From contig CAIPVD010000359.1 in assembly GCA_903868375.1 (NCBI GenBank), positions 1 to 5,940 of the forward strand: a stretch of DNA of 5,940 nucleotides, in the 5' to 3' direction. This document shows positions 1 to 5,853 of the stretch, in pieces. Source of the DNA: an uncultured delta proteobacterium. Lineage in GTDB: Bacteria; UBA10199; GCA-002796325; 1-14-0-20-49-13. Numbering within the stretch: the stretch's first letter is position 1; every line of letters begins with the position of its first letter. A program made the translations under genes and the position numbers. The notes under the pieces are model-generated. The model was not told the origin of the DNA. It saw only the letters and a program-made list of their open reading frames with translations, and did not search any database.

Positions 1-1985
1 CCGCGCCGTTCAGCGTCACGCTTAAACGCGCCATCATTAATATCGAAAGCGTCCGCTCTACCACGATACCGGTCGATGGGCGCACTGTCGGCTATATCAA
101 AGTGAAAAGCTTTCAGGAAGATACCGAAAAAGAATTCAACAAACAACTCGCCAAACTTCGCGAGTCGCCGAATTTCACCGGCCTAATAATCGACCTGCGC
201 AACAACCCTGGCGGGCTTTTGAATCAAGCGGTCGATATGGTAGATAAGTTCATATCGGAAGGCGTTATCGTTTCGACCATCGGCGCCGGCAACCGTTTCT
301 TGGAAAAGGAAGTTGCAAAGGGTTACGGAACGGAACCGCCCTACCCGATAGTTATTATCGTTAACGAAGGTTCGGCGTCGGCTTCCGAGATCGTTGCGGG
401 AACGCTGCAGAGCTACAAACGCGCGGTGGTAATAGGCGCGCAAAGTTTCGGCAAAGGGAGCGTTCAGACGGTTTACGATCTAAAAGACGGCTCCGGACTA
501 AAGCTGACCATCGCCGAATATCTAACAGCCGGAAAAAATTCCATTCAGACGATAGGCGTAACACCCGACATAAAACTTATACCTGCGAAGATAGATAAAG
601 ATAAGATGGACATAATCGAAGACGACCACGATTCAGAGGTAAGCCTTGAATATCACCTTTCGCAGATGACCGATTTCGCAAAAACTGAACCGGCGTATCG
701 CTTGAGCTATTTTGAACCGGTGGAAAAAGGAAAGAGCAAGGACGATGAAGACCTGGAAAGCCGCCGCGAATATTCGAACAAGCTCGATTTTTCCAAGGAC
801 TTCGCGGTGAAATTTGCGGCCCAGATCCTTGCTGCCGCTCCGACCGATTCATATGAAGAGCTGCTTACGAGCGCGGTGCCTGTAATAAAAGATACGGAAG
901 CGCATCAGCAAGAGTTAATGGCGGCGGAACTTGCGAAGTACGGCGTCGATTGGGGCAAGTGCGAACCAGACGGAAAACCGCAGCTTCAAGTCGTGTTCAC
1001 GCTGCAGAAGAACGGCGAGCCGATTAAAAAAGCTTCGGCAGGAGACGATGTCGAACTTGTGCTAAACGCAAAGAACATCGGCACCGGCAAATTCTGTGAC
1101 CTAGTCGGCATAAGTTCTTCGAAGGAAATCTCGCTCAAGAACAAAGAGTTCATATTCGGCAACCTGCCGGCAGGAGCAACAAAGAAATGGACGTCGAAGT
1201 TCAAGGTTCCAAAAAGCCTCGTTACGCAGGACCTGCCCATGACGATCAAATTCCACGAAACAGGCGACCATCGCCCAACCGAATTTCAGGCAATAGTCCC
1301 TCTCGCCCAGCTACCGCAGCCGCAGTTCGCTTACACCTACAAAATAGGCACGCCTTCGAACATAAAGGTAATAGGAAAACCGATGCCTGTCGGAAAGGTC
1401 GTTCCGCTGACGGTCAACATTAAGAACACGGGCGTAGGCGCGGCACCGAACGCAATCGCTATTATCGCCAACCCTGAAGCAAAGGGCATATTCATCGACG
1501 TTGGAAGGATAAAGATCGGGCGCTTGGAACCGGGCCAATCGAAGGCGATAACGTTCAAGTTCCACGTGGAATCGGAATTAGAAAAACCGAACTTCGAGCT
1601 AGAACTTACTATCGCCGACCAGGATATGTTCGTAGCACTTACGAAAAAGATCGAGTTCAATTCCGTTACCGGAGTTACCGACCCTCCCGCTAACCAATGG
1701 TACGAAGGTCCGAAGATCACGGTCGCCGGAAAGGAATTCCCTCTTGTCACGGCCGAAAACCACGAACACATCGAAGGCGATATCGTGGACGATAGAGAGG
1801 TAAAAGATTACTTCGTGATAGTTGGAACCGAAAAGGTCGCCTACGCATCGAACCCGGATCTATCTCCTAAGTTCCACATCTCCGCCGACCTGCCACTAAA
1901 ATCCGGCAACAACCTTGTTTCCATCATAGCGCGCGACAACCTCGACCTAATGACAAGGTACAACTTCATGGTGGAAAAGAAGTAA
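1..1985 (+). CDS. S41 carboxyl-terminal processing serine peptidase, MXAN_5808-like, 5'-truncated
   Basis: The reading frame is open from base 3, so the gene enters from the left edge. 660 residues are visible; the signal peptide and most of the PDZ domain lie outside. Residue numbers here count the GTG at 102 as 1. The S41 core (about 1-160) shows DLRNNPGG (31-38), the catalytic Ser93 in GSASASE, Lys118 exactly 25 residues later in FGKGS, and Gln122, matching the Ser-Lys-Gln arrangement of CtpA enzymes. Such proteases act outside the cytoplasmic membrane and trim or degrade envelope proteins. A charged helical linker (160-290) follows, ending in a GVDW motif. Next come two CARDB/NEW3-like beta domains (about 293-406 and 407-525) and a last Ig-like domain (about 538-627) resembling glucodextranase-type domain B. 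Ordinary CtpA enzymes lack this large C-terminal extension; it recalls the Myxococcus MXAN_5808 group. The peptidase call is firm and the beta-domain names are approximate. Confidence 0.92.
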   Translation, partial: APFSVTLKRAIINIESVRSTTIPVDGRTVGYIKVKSFQEDTEKEFNKQLAKLRESPNFTGLIIDLRNNPGGLLNQAVDMVDKFISEGVIVSTIGAGNRFLEKEVAKGYGTEPPYPIVIIVNEGSASASEIVAGTLQSYKRAVVIGAQSFGKGSVQTVYDLKDGSGLKLTIAEYLTAGKNSIQTIGVTPDIKLIPAKIDKDKMDIIEDDHDSEVSLEYHLSQMTDFAKTEPAYRLSYFEPVEKGKSKDDEDLESRREYSNKLDFSKDFAVKFAAQILAAAPTDSYEELLTSAVPVIKDTEAHQQELMAAELAKYGVDWGKCEPDGKPQLQVVFTLQKNGEPIKKASAGDDVELVLNAKNIGTGKFCDLVGISSSKEISLKNKEFIFGNLPAGATKKWTSKFKVPKSLVTQDLPMTIKFHETGDHRPTEFQAIVPLAQLPQPQFAYTYKIGTPSNIKVIGKPMPVGKVVPLTVNIKNTGVGAAPNAIAIIANPEAKGIFIDVGRIKIGRLEPGQSKAITFKFHVESELEKPNFELELTIADQDMFVALTKKIEFNSVTGVTDPPANQWYEGPKITVAGKEFPLVTAENHEHIEGDIVDDREVKDYFVIVGTEKVAYASNPDLSPKFHISADLPLKSGNNLVSIIARDNLDLMTRYNFMVEKK

Positions 1986-1986
1986 G

Positions 1987-2892
1987 ATGCGACAAGTACT
2001 GGGATCACTTCATATTAAACGTAAATTAGCGCGGCCCGTGCTGACGCTGGGCAACTTCGACGGCGTTCATATCGGGCATCAGAAGATACTTTCTAAAGTG
2101 GCGGCCCGGGCAAAGAAGATAAATGGAACGCCCGTGCTGCTTACATTCTCTCCACATCCGGTTAAAGCGGTGGCGCCCGAGGTAAGCATTAAACTTATAC
2201 AGACAACCGAGCAAAAGCTGGCATCTATAAAGGCGGCGGGAATAAAGGCGGTGATACTCGAACCGTTCACAAAAAAATTCGCAAAGATGGGGCCGGAAGA
2301 ATTCTTCGAGAATGTTATACTTAAAAAAATAGCGCCTCGGCAAATTATCGTCGGCTACGACCTAACCTTCGGCCGGCGCAGAACGGGTTCGGTAGAGCTG
2401 CTAGAAAAACTCTGCGCAGAAAATGGGATCAAGATAGATGTCGTGCAGCCGGTTTTTTTGCACGAAGTGCTGATATCGTCCACGCAGATAAGGCTCTATT
2501 TAAGCCGCGGCGACGTCGAGGCGGCGAACAAACTAATAGGCAGGCCATATGCGATGGAAGGTAAGGTCATCCACGGCAAGGGCCTTGGTGGAGAGCTTGG
2601 CATTCACACCGCGAACCTGAAACCGGCCAGCGACCTGATACTGCCAACCGGCATCTATATTACAAGAACGCTTGGGCATGTTTCGGTGACAGATATCGGC
2701 TACAATCCAACGTTCGGCGGCAACACGCTTAACATCGAAACGCACTTGATCGGATTTAAAAAGAACATCTACGGCAAAAAGATCGAGGTCGAGTTCTTTA
2801 AACGGATACGCGACGAGATCCTTTTTGCCGGGCCGCACGCATTAAAGGAGCAGATAAAAAATGACATCGAGCAGGCGAAAAGATACTTTTAA
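1987..2892 (+). CDS. ribF: bifunctional riboflavin kinase / FMN adenylyltransferase
   Basis: RibF phosphorylates riboflavin to FMN and adenylates FMN to FAD in the cytoplasm. At 301 residues it has the usual bacterial length. The N-terminal nucleotidyltransferase domain shows GNFDGVHIGH (22-31, with the HIGH nucleotide-binding motif), TFSPHP (53-58), a GYD..FGRRR segment and SSTQIR (164-169). The C-terminal kinase domain (about 183-301) shows GRPY, a GKGLGGELG loop (197-205), TAN (208-210, Thr being the Mg/nucleotide ligand), NPTFGG (240-245) and the expected catalytic Glu251 in ETHL. One oddity is that the signature normally read as GFPTAN is GIHTAN, and the RG of the preceding loop is GG. 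The start ATG lies one base after the upstream stop with only a weak purine-rich ribosome binding site, so translation is probably coupled to the peptidase gene. The downstream gene begins inside its last codons. Confidence 0.95.
   Translation: MRQVLGSLHIKRKLARPVLTLGNFDGVHIGHQKILSKVAARAKKINGTPVLLTFSPHPVKAVAPEVSIKLIQTTEQKLASIKAAGIKAVILEPFTKKFAKMGPEEFFENVILKKIAPRQIIVGYDLTFGRRRTGSVELLEKLCAENGIKIDVVQPVFLHEVLISSTQIRLYLSRGDVEAANKLIGRPYAMEGKVIHGKGLGGELGIHTANLKPASDLILPTGIYITRTLGHVSVTDIGYNPTFGGNTLNIETHLIGFKKNIYGKKIEVEFFKRIRDEILFAGPHALKEQIKNDIEQAKRYF
2844..2850 (+). promoter_or_regulatory. ribosome binding site inside the 3' end of ribF
   Basis: AAAGGAG ends 10 bases before the ATG at 2861. It supports real translation of the small downstream gene and fixes its start 32 bases inside ribF. 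Confidence 0.7.
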
Positions 2893-3250
2893 GCACCCTT
2901 CCGTTTTTGGCGTGATTTGTAAAAGCTCCCGCGATGGGAACGCGAAGGCATTGCAGAAAAAATTCACGCGCGCATTCAAAAAAGCGCGTCTGCCGTTCGT
3001 TTATCTAACGCTGAAAGTTGAACCAAAGCATCTGAAAAACCTTATTCTATGCATGAAACTTATGGATGTGCGCGGCGTTAACATTCCCGAAGCCTATGAT
3101 AAGAAGGTAATTCCTCTTCTTGACCGTTTGGACAAGAGCGCGAAGCTCGCCAAAAAGGTTAACGTGATTTATATGTCCGGAAAAAAGTTCGTCGGCCATT
3201 ATGTCGGTGATATTTTAGCCGGTAGCTTAAGGCTTTGGAACAAGTTTTAG
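2861..3250 (+). CDS. stand-alone degenerate shikimate dehydrogenase N-terminal-like domain protein
   Basis: This 129-residue, Lys/Arg-rich protein is open from a well-placed ATG and overlaps the end of ribF by 32 bp. By eye it follows the AroE substrate-binding domain. It has an opening FGVI strand (16-19), a helix ending near F39, the strand FVYLTLKV (46-53), RGVNIP (71-76), VIPLLDRLD (83-91), KVNVIY (99-104) and FVGHYVGD (110-117). The family's working residues do not match. The SxS shikimate-binding motif is absent. In the gapless alignment between RG and VIP the catalytic Lys falls on Asp80 (Lys81-Lys82 follow). NTDG is replaced by YVGD, so the catalytic Asp is lost or shifted one place to Asp117. 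The NADP-binding domain (about 150 residues) is missing, yet the frame is intact to its own stop. It therefore cannot be a normal dehydrogenase; a binding or regulatory role is possible. The fold assignment is inference from sequence pattern. Confidence 0.75.
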   Translation: MTSSRRKDTFKHPSVFGVICKSSRDGNAKALQKKFTRAFKKARLPFVYLTLKVEPKHLKNLILCMKLMDVRGVNIPEAYDKKVIPLLDRLDKSAKLAKKVNVIYMSGKKFVGHYVGDILAGSLRLWNKF

Positions 3251-3264
3251 GGGTTGCCGGCTAA
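3215..3264. repeat. 8-bp inverted repeat across two converging gene ends
   Basis: TTAGCCGG (3215-3222) is repeated inverted as CCGGCTAA (3257-3264), separated by 34 bases that contain both stop codons of the convergent genes. The long loop makes it a weak hairpin. It could act as a poor bidirectional terminator or be chance. No U-tract follows either arm convincingly. Confidence 0.35.
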
Positions 3265-4255
3265 TCCATTCATTCCAACTAGCAATCTGTTCACCAAGCG
3301 ATGCAACTTCTTTGACCTTCGAAGCCTTTAATGCATCCAAATTCATTCCTGCCAGCATCCCATTTATTATATTATCATCTTTCCCCAATTTTTTTAATGC
3401 TTCAGCCGCCAGCGAACTTTCCCCATCCTCTACCTGCCTTACAAGAAATTGAACCAGCTGGCGCACTATTCTACGATCATCGGCAGCCCTTCTTTCTATT
3501 GTTATCCATGAACGTATCACTGAATAGGCGGCGGGATTATTTAACCTAGCCTCTTCCATGACCGCATTAATGAAATTTATCGAAAAATCGTCCTCTTTAG
3601 GCCTTGCTGCATTGCGCACGAACGCGCACAAACCAATATTGCCTATTCTATTGTGATAAACCTCCATCACGGCCTTTGCATGGTCTACAGAAGCAGCATA
3701 GGCCTTATCTATTATGGATTTAAAATTCCCTTCATGCAGCAGGCTCGCAGCTTTTTCTTTAACCGGTGCATCTGACCTAGCAAGCGCGCACAAAACAAAA
3801 ACGGCATATGGATTGCCTTCATTCAGCGCCTTATCAAGCGCGGGCATAACGATCTTTGGGAAAAGATGTGCAAGTTTTTCCAGCGTGGCGAGTTGATTTT
3901 TAACCGTCGCTCTATTGGAGTGATGTTCCGAAACATAATTTAAGATATCTTGGGCGATGCTATCATTTTCACCGGATCGGATCTTTTGTCCTTCGTCATC
4001 AGCCATCGCCTGAATGCCGGTGTTCTTGCGGCTACGAGCCGGGCCGTCTTGCCACTCGCGCCCATCTGGTGAGCGAAAAACATTTGCCGGAACCGTGTTC
4101 CACAATGAAACACTCTGCGCCAATGCATCCGCAGAAGAAACTAGCGAAGGCATGCCAACCGGCTCGGTCGTAAACGCCGTGGTCGGTACTGCTATGGTCG
4201 AACTCATTCCGAAAACCGGCGCTATATTAAAATTTCCTATTATTGATGGTCCCAT
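3227..4255 (-). CDS. uncharacterised 342-residue protein with helical-repeat-like C-terminal part
   Basis: I do not recognise this family. The start is the ATG at 4255, five bases after AGGAG (4261-4265); the frame stays open upstream to 4384, but without a ribosome binding site I could see. Residues 1-60 are rich in Ala, Ser, Thr, Pro and Val with scattered Met/Phe, lack a charged N-region, and do not look like a classical signal peptide. Residues 61-96 are polar and probably disordered. Residues 97-335 are a run of amphipathic helices with Ala/Leu spacing, for example around 121-143, 149-173, 180-200, 225-249 and 261-291, resembling an alpha-solenoid (HEAT-like) without a clear consensus. 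It has only two cysteines and no catalytic motif. Some stretches of the gene are visibly more AT-rich than its neighbours. It stands alone, converging on the ribF operon with a 24-bp overlap and divergent from the receiver gene. A scaffold or secreted effector role would be guesswork. Confidence 0.75.
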   Translation of the reverse strand: MGPSIIGNFNIAPVFGMSSTIAVPTTAFTTEPVGMPSLVSSADALAQSVSLWNTVPANVFRSPDGREWQDGPARSRKNTGIQAMADDEGQKIRSGENDSIAQDILNYVSEHHSNRATVKNQLATLEKLAHLFPKIVMPALDKALNEGNPYAVFVLCALARSDAPVKEKAASLLHEGNFKSIIDKAYAASVDHAKAVMEVYHNRIGNIGLCAFVRNAARPKEDDFSINFINAVMEEARLNNPAAYSVIRSWITIERRAADDRRIVRQLVQFLVRQVEDGESSLAAEALKKLGKDDNIINGMLAGMNLDALKASKVKEVASLGEQIASWNEWISRQPLKLVPKP

Positions 4256-4260
4256 AAATT

Positions 4261-4265
4261 CTCCT
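4261..4265 (-). promoter_or_regulatory. ribosome binding site that decides the start of the helical orphan gene
   Basis: On the minus strand AGGAG lies five bases before the ATG at 4255. The alternative in-frame ATG at 4384 has no comparable site. Confidence 0.7.
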
Positions 4266-4349
4266 GTTGGGTATATAATCGTCGCATCTTCAAATAAGTT
4301 GCTAACTATTTTGACACCCTTAAAGTAACATTTCACCCGTTTTTGCCGA

Positions 4350-4416
4350 TTTATAGGCCGATGGCACACATCAAGCGCACCCATCCTATCACCATGATTT
4401 AATTACGTTTATAGGC
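4350..4416 (+). repeat. pair of 9-bp direct repeats in the divergent spacer
   Basis: TTTATAGGC occurs at 4350-4358 and again at 4408-4416, 58 bases apart start to start, upstream of the sigma-54-like promoter. The positions, about -116 and -58 from the predicted start, suit activator sites, but two copies of nine bases could be chance. Confidence 0.35.
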
Positions 4417-4439
4417 TAATTTGGGTGCCCGATCTGCAT

Positions 4440-4455
4440 TGGCACGCTCCTTGTA
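4440..4455 (+). promoter_or_regulatory. sigma-54 (RpoN) type -24/-12 promoter
   Basis: TGGCACG-N4-TTGTA matches the sigma-54 consensus TGGCACG-N4-TTGCW at all but one position (C to T at -12). GG lies at 4441-4442 and the -13/-12 pair at 4453-4454, predicting transcription start near 4466. That is downstream of the ATG at 4462 and 14 bases before the ATG at 4480, so it supports the shorter receiver protein. Sigma-54 promoters need an AAA+ enhancer-binding activator, which is not encoded in the window. Confidence 0.6.
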
Positions 4456-4479
4456 CATGAAATGCTTAAGGTAAACATT

Positions 4480-4926
4480 ATGGAAAAGATACAGGTAATT
4501 ATAGTAGATGAAGACACGACCTTTTTAAAGATGTGGGAAAAGGTTTTTAGGCTGCTAGATGACGTCCATTTTTGCCTAACGAACGACCCCAAAATGGCGG
4601 CAGCGCTTGCAAAAGAGAACAAGATAGACCTGCTAGTATCCGAAGTCGTCATGGAAAAGGGAAATGGGTTTGAACTTGCCGAGGCGGTTCATAAAGAAAA
4701 TCCAAATGCACAGATAATTTTATCGACAACATACAACTGCGACCTGCGCAGGTTCAATCTGCATAAGCCGCAGTTTCATATTCTATATAAGCCCTACCAA
4801 AGCATTGAAGACGTGATAAAATTCGTGACCGACATTCTCCATGACAGAGACCCGCGCACGGACGTTGACGAAGATTCATGGAGCGAGAACGAAGACTATC
4901 CTGCCGTTATGGAGTGGAAGCTTTAG
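4480..4926 (+). CDS. stand-alone receiver-domain protein with Glu at the phospho-acceptor site
   Basis: This is a CheY-like single-domain response regulator of 148 residues with no DNA-binding output domain. The receiver fold runs from IQVIIVDED (4-12, acidic pocket Asp10/Glu11) through the alpha/beta core to LYKPYQ (102-107), with conserved Lys104 and the switch Thr83 in LSTTY. The position that should carry the phosphorylated Asp reads Glu55 in DLLVSE (codon 4642-4644), followed by a normal GNGFEL loop. Such a protein cannot be phosphorylated in the usual way and may be locked in an active-like state. Residues about 123-142 form a strongly acidic tail rich in Asp/Glu before a final MEWKL. 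The ATG at 4480 is preferred over the one at 4462 because AAGG (4468-4471) lies 8 bases before it and the sigma-54 start site lies between the two. Its 3' end overlaps the slipin gene by 20 bp. Confidence 0.88.
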   Translation: MEKIQVIIVDEDTTFLKMWEKVFRLLDDVHFCLTNDPKMAAALAKENKIDLLVSEVVMEKGNGFELAEAVHKENPNAQIILSTTYNCDLRRFNLHKPQFHILYKPYQSIEDVIKFVTDILHDRDPRTDVDEDSWSENEDYPAVMEWKL

Positions 4927-5752
4927 GCGCCATGTATTTCTGCATCATACTGTAAAGTTCAACAGGCACCGCGAGTACCACCGTATTTGAAGGCGACGGC
5001 CCGAGGCCATCGATCGTCTGCAAGGTTCTAAGCTGCATGGCTCCAGGGCTCTTTAGCATCGTTTCTGCCGCAGCCGATAAATTGAACGCCGCCATCTTGT
5101 CGCCCTCTGCCTTCGTGATGGTTGCGCGTTTTTCTCTTTCCGCCGAAGCCTGGCGCGACATCATCTTCTTCAGGTCTTCCGGCATCTCGATATCCATTAT
5201 CTTAATAGATGAAACTTTCAGTCCCCAATTCGTGCTTTCTCTTTCGACGATCGCTTCAACTTCTTTACCGATCTGTTCGCGTTCGGCAAGCAGCTGATCG
5301 AGCGTCATTCCGCCGATCACGTCGCGAAGCGTTGCCTGCGCATATTGACTCATGGCGTAGGCAAAGTTCTGAACGTTAATGATCGCATCGTTCGCATGTT
5401 CGACCTTAAAATAGACTACACCGTTTATCGCGACGGGAACGTTATCTTTTGTGATGGCCTGCTGTTTCGGAATGTCTAACGTTAAAGTCCTGGTGTCGAG
5501 CATGATAACCCTATCGACTATCGGAATGATCAGAAAAAGGCCTGGGCCTCTAATGCCATTATATTTACCAAGACGTAGGATCACCGCCCTCTCCCATTGG
5601 TCGGCAAGCCGAACCATGACTGAGATGAACATGGCAAGAAAGAATGAAATGATCCCTATTAACACGCCAAGAGATTGATTGGCTGCGGAAACGAGAGCGC
5701 TGATGGCAATGCCCGCGCCCATTAGAACCACGAAGATCAAAAAATTTAACAT
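4907..5752 (-). CDS. slipin / stomatin-like SPFH (band 7) membrane protein
   Basis: A 281-residue bacterial stomatin. Slipins form membrane-anchored oligomers in lipid microdomains and are linked to membrane quality control, often with an NfeD partner. Two hydrophobic segments (about 4-22 and 28-47) are followed by ERAVILRLGKY (54-64), RGPGLF (68-73), IPIVDRV (77-82), ITKDNVPV (100-107), the LRDVIGGMTLDQLL block (142-155), WGLKVSSIKIMDIEMP (176-191) and the helical RQASAEREKRA segment (200-210) with AEGD and an Ala-rich helix (to about 232). It ends in LRTLQTI and VVLAVPVEL, as slipins do. The ATG at 5752 is chosen because AAGGGGGAG (5755-5763) directly precedes it. The frame continues upstream to an ATG at 5824 with no ribosome binding site, which would add a polar 24-residue extension. 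No nfeD gene is visible in the window. Confidence 0.92.
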   Translation of the reverse strand: MLNFLIFVVLMGAGIAISALVSAANQSLGVLIGIISFFLAMFISVMVRLADQWERAVILRLGKYNGIRGPGLFLIIPIVDRVIMLDTRTLTLDIPKQQAITKDNVPVAINGVVYFKVEHANDAIINVQNFAYAMSQYAQATLRDVIGGMTLDQLLAEREQIGKEVEAIVERESTNWGLKVSSIKIMDIEMPEDLKKMMSRQASAEREKRATITKAEGDKMAAFNLSAAAETMLKSPGAMQLRTLQTIDGLGPSPSNTVVLAVPVELYSMMQKYMAPKASTP

Positions 5753-5754
5753 AT

Positions 5755-5763
5755 CTCCCCCTT
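5755..5763 (-). promoter_or_regulatory. ribosome binding site fixing the slipin start
   Basis: On the minus strand AAGGGGGAG ends two bases before the ATG at 5752; its AAGG core is seven bases away. This is why the shorter protein, starting directly at the first membrane segment, was chosen over the upstream ATG at 5824. Confidence 0.65.
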
Positions 5764-5794
5764 GTTGCGCCGAAGCATTTATGCGTAGGCGAAC

Positions 5795-5830
5795 TTTTTG
5801 ATTTGCAGGTTCGGTTTCTATCATATATGA
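5795..5830 (+). promoter_or_regulatory. possible housekeeping promoter for the HD-domain gene
   Basis: TATCAT (5819-5824) is a five-of-six match to the -10 consensus. TTTTTG (5795-5800) lies 18 bases upstream of it, or TTGATT (5798-5803) lies 15 bases upstream. A perfect 10-bp palindrome, TCATATATGA (5821-5830), overlaps the -10 and could be an operator. The whole 101-bp spacer must also serve the divergent slipin gene, for which I found no clear promoter. Confidence 0.3.
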
Positions 5831-5853
5831 CCCGCATTGGAAAGGGGATATTT

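Noticed and set aside
1337..1771. 144-residue open frame antisense to the peptidase gene
   Set aside because: It lies opposite a well-supported coding region, with no ribosome binding site I could see and no recognisable protein pattern.
4274..4279. TATAAT on the plus strand within the spacer
   Set aside because: No -35 match lies at proper spacing in either orientation; read as a minus-strand -10 it would put transcription start on the ribosome binding site.
4311..4316. TTGACA, a perfect -35 box on the plus strand
   Set aside because: No -10-like hexamer lies 16-18 bases downstream, and it is far from the receiver start.
4014..4328. 104-residue plus-strand open frame opposite the start of the helical orphan gene
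   Set aside because: It is antisense to the better supported minus-strand gene, shows no family pattern and ends in the regulatory spacer.
4256..4384. Longer N-terminus (43 residues) for the minus-strand helical protein
   Set aside because: AGGAG lies right before the ATG at 4255. The extra segment would cover most of the divergent spacer and has no recognisable ribosome binding site.
4423..4439. A second, overlapping GG-N10-GC pair suggesting another sigma-54 site
   Set aside because: Only the invariant GG and GC fit; the surrounding bases match the consensus poorly compared with the site at 4440-4455.
4462..4479. Upstream ATG giving a receiver protein six residues longer
   Set aside because: It precedes the predicted sigma-54 transcription start, has no ribosome binding site, and the family normally begins just before the first beta strand.
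5753..5824. 24-residue extension of the slipin
   Set aside because: No ribosome binding site precedes the ATG at 5824, while a strong one precedes 5752. The extension would put a polar stretch before the first membrane segment.
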